Of a stretch of DNA of 64,000 bases, positions 27,929 through 36,705 are shown in pieces. This DNA is from Advenella alkanexedens (GTDB lineage Bacteria; Pseudomonadota; Gammaproteobacteria; Burkholderiales; Burkholderiaceae_B), in contig NZ_JAHSPR010000004.1 of the NCBI RefSeq assembly GCF_019132845.1, positions 1 through 64,000 on the forward strand. Reading direction: 5' to 3'. Position 1 is the stretch's first letter. Each line of letters opens with the position of its first letter. The notes beneath the pieces are model-generated. The model was not told the origin of the DNA, did not search any database, and saw only the letters and a program-made list of their open reading frames with translations. Made by a program: the position numbers and the translations under genes.

Positions 27929-29290
27929 TTATTTTATAAACTGCAACACTTCATCAAGACGGGAAACCGGCCAGATTTCCAGCCCCTCAATTGCCTGCCT
28001 GGGTGCATTATGTTTGGGTATTAGCGCAATACTGAAGCCCAGTTTGGCGGCTTCCCTGAGACGTTCCTGCCCACGGGTGGCGGGACGAATCTCACCAGCC
28101 AAGCCCACCTCACCAAAAACCAGCAAGCCTTGTGGCAAAGGCTTGTTTCTTAGTGAGGAAATAATCGCCAGCAACACGGCCAGATCAGAGGCCGTTTCGG
28201 TAATCCTTACCCCGCCCACCGCATTGACAAAAACGTCCTGGTCAAACGTGGCCACCTGGGCATGCCGGTTAAGCACCGCCAATAACATGGCCAGTCTGCC
28301 GCCATCAAGCCCCAGCGACAAACGACGTGGATTGGGTACATGGGCGGTATCCACCAGCGCCTGTATTTCCACCAGCAAGGGACGGCTTCCCTCTTGCGTG
28401 GCCATCACACACGTGCCAGGCACATTGGAAGCATGCTGGGAAAGGAACAGTGCCGAAGGATTATTGACACCTTTGAGCCCTTTATCGGTCATGGCGAATA
28501 CGCCCAATTCATTGACGGCTCCAAACCGGTTCTTGAAAGCCCGAATCAGCCGATAGGAAGAATGGTGTTCACCCTCAAAATACAAAACCGTATCAACAAT
28601 GTGTTCCAGTACCCGGGGGCCTGCCAGCGTACCATCCTTGGTGACGTGCCCGATCATGATAATGGACACGCCGGTTTGCTTGGCCAGACGGGTAAGCTGT
28701 GCGGCACATTCACGTACCTGCGATACTGAACCGGGCGCAGCACTCAAGGCCCCTGAAAACAGGGTTTGAATGGAGTCAATCACGGCCACCTGGGGCTTTT
28801 CTTCCTGCAGGGCCCGCTGAATGGTTTCCAGCTGGATTTCAGCCAGCAACTTGACATTGCTGGCATCAAGATCCAGCCGTTGCGCCCTTAACGCCACCTG
28901 TTCCGCGGACTCTTCACCGGTTACGTACAACACTGAAACAGCCCGGGACAGCATGGCCAGTGCCTGCAACAAGAGCGTGGATTTGCCGATTCCGGGATCT
29001 CCGCCAATCAGAACCACCGAGCCCGGCACCAGCCCGCCACCCAACACCCGGTCAAACTCTGCCAGCCCTGTGGGCTGCCGGGGTGTTTCCCGTACTTCGA
29101 TGTCAGACAGCATCCGCACCGGTGCAGATGAAGCCAGATGGGAAAACCGGTTGGCGACCGCCGCAGATACAGGCTGCTCAATAGTTTCCTGCAAGGTATT
29201 CCAGGCACCACAGTGCGTACACTTGCCCTGCCATTTACTGCTGATGCCACCGCATTCCTGGCAGACATACACTGTTTTTGCTTTTGCCAT
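27929..29290 (-). CDS. radA: DNA repair protein RadA
   Basis: A RecA-like ATPase that speeds branch migration during recombinational repair. 453 residues in the standard order: N-terminal C4 zinc finger (CQECG ... CTHCG), Walker A GGDPGIGKST (about 95), the RadA-specific KNRFG motif near 250, and the C-terminal Lon-protease-like domain (about 280-450). Start ATG. It is upstream of the TauE-type gene. Confidence 0.96.
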   Translation of the reverse strand: MAKAKTVYVCQECGGISSKWQGKCTHCGAWNTLQETIEQPVSAAVANRFSHLASSAPVRMLSDIEVRETPRQPTGLAEFDRVLGGGLVPGSVVLIGGDPGIGKSTLLLQALAMLSRAVSVLYVTGEESAEQVALRAQRLDLDASNVKLLAEIQLETIQRALQEEKPQVAVIDSIQTLFSGALSAAPGSVSQVRECAAQLTRLAKQTGVSIIMIGHVTKDGTLAGPRVLEHIVDTVLYFEGEHHSSYRLIRAFKNRFGAVNELGVFAMTDKGLKGVNNPSALFLSQHASNVPGTCVMATQEGSRPLLVEIQALVDTAHVPNPRRLSLGLDGGRLAMLLAVLNRHAQVATFDQDVFVNAVGGVRITETASDLAVLLAIISSLRNKPLPQGLLVFGEVGLAGEIRPATRGQERLREAAKLGFSIALIPKHNAPRQAIEGLEIWPVSRLDEVLQFIK

Positions 29291-29370
29291 GAATTTGGCC
29301 TTTTCCTTTTATGATTTACATTACCGCCTGTTTGAAACAGATAAGCCCTGGCAACGGCCAGGTTTTAACG

Positions 29371-30078
29371 TTACAGGCTTTTTCCCCCATCAATTTGCAA
29401 TACCTGACCGGTAATAAAGGCGGCATCAGGAGACAACAGAAACTGCACCGCTGCGGCAATTTCCTCGGGGCGTGCCAAACGTTTAAGCGGAATTTCTGCC
29501 AGCAATTTTTTTTCTTTTTCACTACCTACCGGGTAACTTTCACGCAACAGCTGCGTTTCTACCGGACCAGGTGAAATGGCATTGACCGTAATGCCATAAT
29601 CGGCCAATTCCAGGGCCCATGTTTTGGTACAGCCCACCAGGGCCGATTTGGCCGCGGAATAACTGGTTTTACCCGCAGAACCTTGACTGGCAATACTGGC
29701 AATATTGATAATCCGTCCTTCCTGACGTTGTTTCATGACATCAGAAAAAGCCTGCACCACCTGAACCGCCGAACGAACATTAAGATCATAAACCTGGTAA
29801 AACGAAGCCAATGAAATCTCTCCCATCGCTTCAGGCTGAACAACACCCACATTATTGACAATGGCATCAACAGGATATTTTTCACGGATCATGCGCAAGA
29901 CGTCTTCGGTCTGGCCGGCATCACTCAAGTCACATTGATACAAAAAACCCGGAAAATCGATTTCATCCACATGGCGGGCCAGACCAATGACATGGGCTCC
30001 AGCATCACTCAGGCGTCTTGAAATTGCCCAGCCAATACCTTTGGTTGCCCCAGTTACCAGGACACATTTGTTCTTCAT
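29371..30078 (-). CDS. Short-chain dehydrogenase/reductase (FabG-like)
   Basis: A 235-residue SDR of the classical type: cofactor motif TGATKGIG (about 9), NNVG, catalytic Ser in NIASIASQGS, YSAAK (Tyr and Lys, about 148), and PGPVET. No acidic residue follows the second strand, which suggests NADPH use. It resembles 3-oxoacyl-ACP or acetoacetyl-CoA reductases, but the substrate cannot be fixed and no fatty acid or polyhydroxybutyrate genes are adjacent. It sits between alr and radA on the same strand. Confidence 0.85.
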   Translation of the reverse strand: MKNKCVLVTGATKGIGWAISRRLSDAGAHVIGLARHVDEIDFPGFLYQCDLSDAGQTEDVLRMIREKYPVDAIVNNVGVVQPEAMGEISLASFYQVYDLNVRSAVQVVQAFSDVMKQRQEGRIINIASIASQGSAGKTSYSAAKSALVGCTKTWALELADYGITVNAISPGPVETQLLRESYPVGSEKEKKLLAEIPLKRLARPEEIAAAVQFLLSPDAAFITGQVLQIDGGKSL

Positions 30079-30131
30079 CCGGTTTTCCTTATATTCACAT
30101 TCCGGTCTATTTTACTAGATTCGGACGCATT

Positions 30132-31280
30132 CTATTCTTCCAGTTCAACAGGCACTCGTTTTGCCAGCGCACACATGAGCTCATAGGAAATAGTGCCCGC
30201 ATGACTGGCCACTTCATCAATGTGCGGGCCATCTTGCCCCCATAAATTGACCCAATCGCCTTCCCGTGCACCGGGAACAGGATCAAGGTCTACCGTCAGC
30301 ATGTCCATGGAGACACGGCCGATAATTCTTGTACGCACCCCATTGACCATTACCGGTGTACCCGTTGGAGCATGCCGTGGATAGCCATCGGCATAGCCAC
30401 AGGCTACCACACCCACACGGGTATTTTGGGTGGTTGTAAATGTGGCGCCATACCCGACTGACTCACCCTTTTCCAGGTGCTGCACTGAAAGCAGTTTTGC
30501 CTTTAAGGACATGGCCGGACGCAAGCCGAATGCCGTCGCGGTTTCTGTGGGCGTATCAAAAGGAGATGCGCCATAAAGGCAAATACCCGGCCTGACCCAG
30601 TTTTCCCTCTCATTGAGAGCAAGAGACGGATAGCGCAACGTAGCAGCAGAATTGCACATGCTAAGCGCCCCGGGCAAGCCATCAATGGCCTGCTTCATAA
30701 GTCGGGCAGGTTCATCGGTGGCTCCTGGCTGGCCATCGGCACTTGCAAAATGCGACATAAAACCAATCTTGCCGACCCTGCCCTGCTTTTGCAAAGCCAG
30801 TAAATCCTGAAAGCGGGCGGCACAATCAGCGGGACGGAATCCCAAACGGTTCATGCCCGTATTAAGTTTGAGGAAAACATCAATAGGCTTGCCTGCCGGC
30901 ATTTTCTCCAGCATTTTAATTTGCGCAATATGATGAATACTGGTCGTGATATGGTTTTCCTGCAAATACGGCAAATCCGCCTGTTCAAAAAAACCTTCAA
31001 GCATTAATATTTTTTTGTACCAACCCTGTTCGCGGCAACGAACGGCATCATTCAAGTCAATCATCGCCAGGCCATCAGCCAGTCCGAACCCCTTAATGCC
31101 ATTTTCAAGCCCGTGCCCATATGCATTTGCCTTGATAACCGCCCAAATGAAAGGTGGCCCGAACAACTTTCCGGTTGTTTCCTGACAGCCCTTGCGGGCC
31201 ACCTGCAGATGATTGCGAACAACCTGCAAATTATGTGAAAGTGCCGGCAAAGATATGGTTGCACGGATGGGACGAGGCAT
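30132..31280 (-). CDS. alr: Alanine racemase
   Basis: It makes D-alanine for peptidoglycan, using pyridoxal phosphate. The 382 residues show the PLP Lys in VIKANAYGHG (about 50), RLGFR, the catalytic Tyr in VGYGATF (about 280) and the C-terminal beta domain. ATG 31280 has GGAGT at a good distance, while the ATG two codons earlier is too close to it. A 92-base region with a shared TATAAT-rich sequence separates it from the divergent hpnC. About 40 extra residues near the front (CQETTGKLFGPP) are a mild insertion compared with the shortest alanine racemases. Confidence 0.93.
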   Translation of the reverse strand: MPRPIRATISLPALSHNLQVVRNHLQVARKGCQETTGKLFGPPFIWAVIKANAYGHGLENGIKGFGLADGLAMIDLNDAVRCREQGWYKKILMLEGFFEQADLPYLQENHITTSIHHIAQIKMLEKMPAGKPIDVFLKLNTGMNRLGFRPADCAARFQDLLALQKQGRVGKIGFMSHFASADGQPGATDEPARLMKQAIDGLPGALSMCNSAATLRYPSLALNERENWVRPGICLYGASPFDTPTETATAFGLRPAMSLKAKLLSVQHLEKGESVGYGATFTTTQNTRVGVVACGYADGYPRHAPTGTPVMVNGVRTRIIGRVSMDMLTVDLDPVPGAREGDWVNLWGQDGPHIDEVASHAGTISYELMCALAKRVPVELEE

Positions 31281-31322
31281 TTGCATTACTCCAGTTTAAA
31301 AATACAGCACCCAGCCCCAAAT

Positions 31323-31347
31323 TATAATCACTCCTGCCACTTATAAT
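31323..31347. promoter_or_regulatory. Duplicated -10-like boxes between alr and hpnC
   Basis: Two TATAAT hexamers (31323-31328 and 31342-31347), each followed by CAC/CTCC-like sequence, lie in the divergent intergenic region. ATTATAAT reads the same on both strands, so either could serve alr or hpnC. No good -35 box was found at the right distance. Confidence 0.3.
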
Positions 31348-31379
31348 CACCCCGATGCAATTATTTTACGAGTCCCTGA

Positions 31380-32213
31380 ATGTCTGTTGACCATTATGAA
31401 AACTTTCCGGTTGCCTCTGCCCTGATCCCGGCAGCATTAAGACCCGCCATCCATGCGGTTTACGCGTTTGCACGCAGTGCCGATGATATTGCCGATGAAG
31501 GTGATTTGAATCCGGCCGCTCGACTGGAAAAACTTCAAGCCTACAGGACTGCGTTACGAAAAATACAACAATCTGGCAACCCGGATGATTTTGGTTCAAG
31601 CGAATTAAATCAGGTGTTTATTCCCCTCGCGACCATTATCCGGCAATATCATTTGCCCATATCCGCCTTCCAGGATTTACTCACTGCCTTCGAATCGGAT
31701 GTCCGTTTCATGCCATTTGCCAATCAGCAGGCGCTGCTTGAGTACTGCCGGTTTTCTGCCAATCCCGTAGGACTGTTAATGCTGCATATTTACCAGGCAG
31801 TCAGCGAAGAGAATATTGTCTTTTCCAATCAAATCTGCACGGCGCTGCAATTGGTTAATTTCTGGCAGGATATTGCCATTGACCTGAATAAAAACCGGGT
31901 TTATTTGCCCCAGGACAGCCTGCATCAACACAACATCACTGTACAAAACCAGGCATCTGAAAAGATAACCCCTGAGTGGATCGGATTAATGCGGGAACAA
32001 ATCGCATTTACCCGTACAATGATGCTTGCCGGTGCGCCACTTGTCAAAAACCTGCGCGGACGCCTGGCCTGGGAAATGCGCATGATTATTCAGGGTGGAT
32101 TGCGCATTCTGGAAAAAATCGAAAACGTCAACTATGATGTTTTCAACCAGCGACCCGTATTGAAAAAACCTGATTGGGCCATTATTTCATGGCGTGCTTT
32201 AACTCATTTTTAA
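31380..32213 (+). CDS. hpnC: Squalene biosynthesis protein HpnC (hydroxysqualene synthase)
   Basis: In the three-enzyme bacterial route, HpnD joins two farnesyl diphosphates to presqualene diphosphate, HpnC converts this to hydroxysqualene and HpnE reduces it to squalene. This 277-residue protein has the all-helical prenyl-synthase fold with aspartate-rich motifs RSADDIADE (about 33) and DIAIDLNKNRVYLP. It is the first gene of hpnCDE, divergent from alr; hpnD follows after four bases. Confidence 0.92.
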   Translation: MSVDHYENFPVASALIPAALRPAIHAVYAFARSADDIADEGDLNPAARLEKLQAYRTALRKIQQSGNPDDFGSSELNQVFIPLATIIRQYHLPISAFQDLLTAFESDVRFMPFANQQALLEYCRFSANPVGLLMLHIYQAVSEENIVFSNQICTALQLVNFWQDIAIDLNKNRVYLPQDSLHQHNITVQNQASEKITPEWIGLMREQIAFTRTMMLAGAPLVKNLRGRLAWEMRMIIQGGLRILEKIENVNYDVFNQRPVLKKPDWAIISWRALTHF

Positions 32214-32217
32214 CATC

Positions 32218-33090
32218 ATGACTCCAGACGAATACTGCCAGGATAAAACCAACAAAAGCGGATCCAGTTTTTATTACGCTTTCCTGTATCTGCAACCTGA
32301 ACCCAGACGCGCCATAACCGCCATCTACGCCTTCTGTCGGGAAGTTGATGATATCGTTGATGAGTGTTCAGATCCCTCATTGGCCCGGGTCAAACTGGGC
32401 TGGTGGCGCAATGAGATTGCCAATCTTTATAAACAAAAACCCGAGCATCCCGTGACTAAAGCCCTGGCGCCTCATATCGAGCCTTTCAAGCTGCCACAGG
32501 AAAACTTTCTGGCCATTATTGATGGCATGGAAATGGACCTTGACCAAAGCCGCTATCTGGACTGGGCAGGCCTGAAAAAATATTGCTGGCACGCCGCCAG
32601 TGTCGTGGGACTGTTATCGGCCCGGGTTTTTGGTTTTCACAATCCCCAAACCCTGCAATATGCGGAAAAATTGGGCCTGGCCTTGCAAATGACCAATATT
32701 ATCCGTGATATCGGCGATGATGCCCGTCGTGGACGTATTTATCTGCCCATTGAAGACTTGCAGGCTTTTAACGTCAAAGCCGCCGACATTCTTAACAGCA
32801 ATTACAACGACAACTTCAAAAAACTGATGGCCTTTGAAGCCAATCGTGCCCGCCAGCTTTATAAAGAAGCCTTCAGCCTGTTACCGGAAGAAGACCGCCG
32901 CGCTCAACGTCCAGGTATTATGATGGCCGCCATTTACCATGCCTTGTTAAAAGAACTCGAGCATGAGCAATGGAACATTCTGGACCAGCGTATCAGCCTG
33001 ACACCCATCCGGAAATTTTTCATTGCCTGGAAAATCTGGATCAATGGCGGCAAAATATTTACCCGTGACATGCGTAATGCCACCCCTTGA
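32218..33090 (+). CDS. hpnD: Presqualene diphosphate synthase HpnD
   Basis: It condenses two farnesyl diphosphates into presqualene diphosphate. The 290 residues carry the two magnesium-binding motifs REVDDIVDE (about 42) and RDIGDDARRGRIYLP (about 163), and the early FYYAFLYL/PEPRRAI stretch typical of HpnD. Its 3' end overlaps hpnE by 14 bases, so the two are coupled. Confidence 0.93.
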   Translation: MTPDEYCQDKTNKSGSSFYYAFLYLQPEPRRAITAIYAFCREVDDIVDECSDPSLARVKLGWWRNEIANLYKQKPEHPVTKALAPHIEPFKLPQENFLAIIDGMEMDLDQSRYLDWAGLKKYCWHAASVVGLLSARVFGFHNPQTLQYAEKLGLALQMTNIIRDIGDDARRGRIYLPIEDLQAFNVKAADILNSNYNDNFKKLMAFEANRARQLYKEAFSLLPEEDRRAQRPGIMMAAIYHALLKELEHEQWNILDQRISLTPIRKFFIAWKIWINGGKIFTRDMRNATP

Positions 33091-34429
33091 TACCCCCAAT
33101 CAAAAAAGTGTAGCCGTTATCGGTGCCGGTTGGGCGGGCCTGGCTGCCGCGCACACCCTGCAGCAACACAACATCAGGGTCCACGTCTTCGAACAATCGC
33201 ACACCCTGGGTGGACGTGCCCGTAAAGTACACTCCCGTAAACTGGGCAGAACAATTGATAACGGGCAGCATCTGCTAATTGGGGCTTATTCAGAAACCCT
33301 GGCACTGATGCAGGCACTGGGCCTGGATGAAAAAGAACAGTTCCTGAGACTGCCCCTTGATATTTCAACTTTAAATCAGGATTTCAGACTTTGCCTCAAG
33401 TCAGCCTTACCCGCACCACTGGATTTTCTGCTGGCCCTGCTAGGAGCCAGAGGCCTGCCCTTTACGGATAAATGCAAGCTGATCCGTGCACTGATAAGTC
33501 TAAAAAGGCAAAAATGGCAGGTTCCCCAGGCACAAACCGTTGGCAACTGGCTAAGGCAGGAAAAACAAACGCCTTTTCTTTATCAGGCATTTTGGGAGCC
33601 GCTTTGCATTGCCACGCTGAACACGCATACTGACAAAGCCAGCATGCAACTGTTTGCCCGTGTCTTGCAGCACAGTACCGATGCCGGCAAACAGGCCTCC
33701 GACTTCCTGATACCAAGGGTGGATCTAAGTGCCTTATGGGCAGAAAAGCTCAGCGCTGAGATTACGATTGCTTACGGTAAAAGCATACAATCCATACAAA
33801 TGACGTCTACCGGTTACCAAATAGATGGATGGGATGTCGAAGGGGTGATTCTGGCCACGCCTCCCACACAATGTGCCAAAATCATGGCTTCCCTGCCCGG
33901 CAGTGAAAACCAGCCCGCGCTCATGAAAGCACTGCAACAGTTCAGCTTCAATCCCATTCTGACCATTACCCTTGAGCTGGAAAAAAACTGGGACTTGCCC
34001 TTGCCACTTTATCTGCTTAAAACAGACAATCCGCAACAAGACCCGGGACAATGGCTATTCATGCGCTCACGCTTCATGAAAGATACAAGCAAAAGTGCAC
34101 GACCCGAAATTACCATTGTTATCAGCCAGGCCAGTGAATGGCTGGACAAGGACAAAACGGAAATTATCCGACTGGCAATTGAACAGCTTGCCAGACAGGC
34201 CCCGGCAAACCTGCCCTTGCCTGGCGTTACTGCCTGGGACATCATTACCGAAAAAAGGGCCACCTTTAGCGCTGAGCCGGGCCTGCAGCGCCTGCCAAAC
34301 CCCACTGCCTGGCCAGGTTTATATCTGGCTGGCGACTGGACCGACACCGGTTTTCCAGGGGTGCTTGAAGGTGCTGTCAAAAGCGGACAACTTGCAGCCC
34401 GACTTTTGGCACAACACCTTACTTCATGA
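33077..34429 (+). CDS. hpnE: Hydroxysqualene dehydroxylase HpnE
   Basis: A flavoprotein of the amine-oxidase/phytoene-desaturase superfamily that reduces hydroxysqualene to squalene. About 450 residues: N-terminal FAD dinucleotide motif VAVIGAGWAGLAAA, then GGRAR and NGQHLLIGAY, and the C-terminal FAD site YLAGDWTDTGFPGVLEGAVKSG. I chose ATG 33077 inside the end of hpnD since it directly precedes the FAD motif. The end overlaps the convergent nsrR stop by 11 bases. Later hopanoid genes such as the cyclase shc are not in the window. Confidence 0.92.
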   Translation: MPPLDTPNQKSVAVIGAGWAGLAAAHTLQQHNIRVHVFEQSHTLGGRARKVHSRKLGRTIDNGQHLLIGAYSETLALMQALGLDEKEQFLRLPLDISTLNQDFRLCLKSALPAPLDFLLALLGARGLPFTDKCKLIRALISLKRQKWQVPQAQTVGNWLRQEKQTPFLYQAFWEPLCIATLNTHTDKASMQLFARVLQHSTDAGKQASDFLIPRVDLSALWAEKLSAEITIAYGKSIQSIQMTSTGYQIDGWDVEGVILATPPTQCAKIMASLPGSENQPALMKALQQFSFNPILTITLELEKNWDLPLPLYLLKTDNPQQDPGQWLFMRSRFMKDTSKSARPEITIVISQASEWLDKDKTEIIRLAIEQLARQAPANLPLPGVTAWDIITEKRATFSAEPGLQRLPNPTAWPGLYLAGDWTDTGFPGVLEGAVKSGQLAARLLAQHLTS

Positions 34430-34868
34430 AATTGACAATTTTCTCCAGGGGCTCGTCTACGGCTGACCCACTGGATTTGAGAATATCAGCCAGTGTGTAT
34501 TTGGCAAAACAGGCAATAAATGCATCCAGCGCTTCTTGCATCACGTCCGTCAAACCGCAATAGGCCCCAATATTGCAAGTATTGTCACTGCCGAAACACT
34601 CCACCAAATAAAAATCCGGCTCAACCGTTTTAATCACTTCAGCCAAACAAATTTCTTCCGGCTGTTTGGCCAGCTTCATGCCTCCGCCTTTACCTCTTAT
34701 GGTTTCAATCCATGCCAACTGACTAAGCTGGTGCGTGATTTTCATAAGGTGAGGTTCTGAAATATGATAGGCCTTGGCAATTTCCTTAATGGTACAAAGC
34801 CTGTCCGAATGCATGGCCAAATACAAAAGCATCCTGAAAGCATAGTCTGTTCTAACCGTCAGCCTCAT
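34419..34868 (-). CDS. nsrR: Nitric oxide-sensing repressor NsrR (Rrf2 family)
   Basis: An iron-sulfur repressor that releases DNA when NO attacks its cluster. The 149 residues have an N-terminal winged helix (YAFRMLLYLA ... HISEPHLMKITHQL) and three cluster cysteines C91, C98 and C104 in the ECFGSDNTC/GAYC stretch, the NsrR pattern as opposed to IscR. The RGKGGG wing motif is present. It is translated with nnrS (ATGA overlap), and the operator found upstream of nnrS would make the pair autoregulated. The middle spacing (six residues between the first two Cys) is as in other betaproteobacterial NsrR, to my recollection. Confidence 0.9.
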   Translation of the reverse strand: MRLTVRTDYAFRMLLYLAMHSDRLCTIKEIAKAYHISEPHLMKITHQLSQLAWIETIRGKGGGMKLAKQPEEICLAEVIKTVEPDFYLVECFGSDNTCNIGAYCGLTDVMQEALDAFIACFAKYTLADILKSSGSAVDEPLEKIVNFMK

Positions 34869-36109
34869 TTTTTCTCCATGGGTTTAATCAGGCCGCCTTT
34901 ATCAAAAGCCTGGTCTGCGCGGGGCCGCGTCAGAATGGGTACAAACTGCCAAAGATAGAAACCAAAAGCCAGTATCCAGGCAAGCCCTGCCACATGCAGC
35001 AAAGACTGGGTATAAGCCGACGGGTACAAGGCTGCCAAACGGCTGATAGTGGCCACGAGCACCAGCACGTAACTGCTGACCATTAAGCGGCTTGCCTTTA
35101 ACGGGTGTCCGGTATGTCCCAGCGCAGTACGGGTTAGCATGCCAATAATCATGATAGAAAACCCGCCCATACCAATAACGTGAATATACGCGGCAGGACG
35201 GACCATGATGGAAGGACGGATACCGGCAAAATACAAGGCGCCCATTACCAGACCCAGACCCAGGAAGAAATAAGCCAGATACAACACCCAAAGCAGGGGT
35301 TCACCCAAGACTTTGGAAGGCTTCCATTGGATAACCTGGACAATCGCAATGATACCGGCAATGCCGATAAACAACGCCATTACTTTGGGCAAGGCAACAA
35401 GCCCACAGAAAATCGCAATCCCACAGGCAATTAACTGGTACAGCCCGGAACGGGTATGCATGGGAATCTGCAAGCCCTGAATTTTACGGGTGGCAAAAAA
35501 TGGCACGACACGACGGGCAATTAACAGGGCAATCAGCACCATAAACAGAATGCCGACTTCAAAAAACGACATCAGCACATCCAACTTGCCCTGATAATAG
35601 GTAAGCAGAAACATCAGATCCATTATGCCAAGACCCAATACAGCCCATGGTAAGGCATAGTTGCGTTTGCTTTTGGCTTTCAGGATCACCCTGAACAGAC
35701 AAATGGCCGATACCAGGTAAAAAGAAAACTCATATAGCATACCGGTGAAAAACATGCTATCGCCCGGAATCATAAAAGCAACACGGGCAATGAGCCAGGT
35801 AAGGGCAAGAATGGCCAGCGGCATGCCTTTTATCGGATTGGAGCCGGTCCAGGTTGCACTGGCAGTCAATAAAAAGGCAACCGCGATGGTACCCACAAAG
35901 GCCCACAGCATTTCATGGGCATGCCACCATATTCCATTTAAAGTGCCCAGCAAAAATTGCGGGGTATATATCCACAGCAAAATAGAAATCAGTGCCCAGG
36001 CTGCACCGGCAATATATAAGGGCCGAAACCCCAACGACAGGAACGCCGTCATCCGGGTTTCGGGCTTTTTGGTTTTGCCGGGTGGAGAGATGGAAATAAG
36101 TGTACTCAT
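34865..36109 (-). CDS. nnrS: NnrS family heme-copper membrane protein
   Basis: NnrS proteins are heme- and copper-containing inner-membrane proteins that ease nitrosative stress from NO. The 414-residue protein has about twelve hydrophobic segments, the early FRPLY motif, and WWHAHEMLWAF, whose His residues are conserved in the family. It heads a two-gene operon with nsrR and has an NsrR-type operator 31-60 bases upstream of its ATG. No nitrite or nitric oxide reductase gene is nearby. Confidence 0.92.
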   Translation of the reverse strand: MSTLISISPPGKTKKPETRMTAFLSLGFRPLYIAGAAWALISILLWIYTPQFLLGTLNGIWWHAHEMLWAFVGTIAVAFLLTASATWTGSNPIKGMPLAILALTWLIARVAFMIPGDSMFFTGMLYEFSFYLVSAICLFRVILKAKSKRNYALPWAVLGLGIMDLMFLLTYYQGKLDVLMSFFEVGILFMVLIALLIARRVVPFFATRKIQGLQIPMHTRSGLYQLIACGIAIFCGLVALPKVMALFIGIAGIIAIVQVIQWKPSKVLGEPLLWVLYLAYFFLGLGLVMGALYFAGIRPSIMVRPAAYIHVIGMGGFSIMIIGMLTRTALGHTGHPLKASRLMVSSYVLVLVATISRLAALYPSAYTQSLLHVAGLAWILAFGFYLWQFVPILTRPRADQAFDKGGLIKPMEKK

Positions 36110-36139
36110 GTATTGACCCTGTTTAACGTCATCATCACT

Positions 36140-36170
36140 TTATAAGATACCTATTATATATACCTTATAA
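36140..36170 (-). promoter_or_regulatory. Putative NsrR operator upstream of nnrS-nsrR
   Basis: A 31-base imperfect inverted repeat, TTATAAGATA - 11 bases - TACCTTATAA, contains at its centre a 23-base core (36144-36166) starting AAGAT and ending CCTT. This has the length and most bases of the 11-1-11 NsrR consensus of enterobacteria and betaproteobacteria (by my alignment 17 of 22 defined positions). It lies 31-60 bases before the nnrS start codon, where a repressor would block transcription. Confidence 0.65.
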
Positions 36171-36210
36171 GAAAAAAGCTATTCTTGTGATAGAAGTACA
36201 CAATAAACAC

Positions 36211-36594
36211 TTATTTGAATAACTGAACCAGCCACATCCCCAGTGCCGTCAACAATAAAGTGCTGCCCAGGCTGATACCCATATAGGCACCCGCCCACAA
36301 CAATTGTCCTTTAAGTAAAAACTGCAAGGTTTCTGCCGAGAAGGTGGAGAAAGTGGTTAATCCCCCCAGGAATCCGGTCACCAGAAACAGTCTTACCCAT
36401 AATGGGGTCTGCTCGTTGAAAGAAAAAAAACCAATCAGCATACCAATGAACAAGCCACCCAGACAATTGGCCAACAAGGTTCCCCATGGCCAGGACTCCT
36501 GATTAAGGGCTATCCCCAGCAACCAGCGCAACACGGCACCAAGGGCGGCACCGGTGGCCACTGCAAAAAAATTACCGGCAGTAAACAGGATCAT
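36211..36594 (-). CDS. crcB: Fluoride ion exporter CrcB (FluC)
   Basis: A fluoride channel that keeps cytoplasmic fluoride low. The 127-residue protein has four hydrophobic segments with the family motifs GAALGAVLRWLLG, PWGTLLANCLGGLFIG and GFLGGLTTFSTFSAET (Phe box and polar track). One subunit of a dual-topology homodimer, as usual. I saw no fluoride riboswitch in the 110 bases upstream. It follows thrC on the same strand but the thrC terminator lies between. Confidence 0.93.
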   Translation of the reverse strand: MILFTAGNFFAVATGAALGAVLRWLLGIALNQESWPWGTLLANCLGGLFIGMLIGFFSFNEQTPLWVRLFLVTGFLGGLTTFSTFSAETLQFLLKGQLLWAGAYMGISLGSTLLLTALGMWLVQLFK

Positions 36595-36675
36595 GACTTA
36601 ATAGCGATAGGATGAATGAACGATATTAATGAGGGTACAGCTTGCTGATATGCAGAAATGAGAGCACAGATAAAC

Positions 36676-36694
36676 AAGGGCACCGAAGTGCCCC
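36676..36694 (-). terminator. Terminator after thrC
   Basis: Stem GGGCAC/GTGCCC with a CGAA loop (36678-36693) lies about 12 bases past the thrC stop. On the minus strand it runs into CTTGTTTAT, a weak T-rich tail. Confidence 0.6.
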
Positions 36695-36705
36695 TGAAAT
36701 ATAAC

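Noticed and set aside
29346-29366. Hairpin CCTGGC/GCCAGG after the SDR gene as a terminator
   Set aside because: The T run is on the plus strand, where no gene precedes it; on the minus strand no T run follows the stem.
36595-36705. Fluoride riboswitch before crcB
   Set aside because: I looked for the conserved GGNGAUGG-type core and pseudoknot and saw neither; the region holds the thrC terminator and plain sequence.
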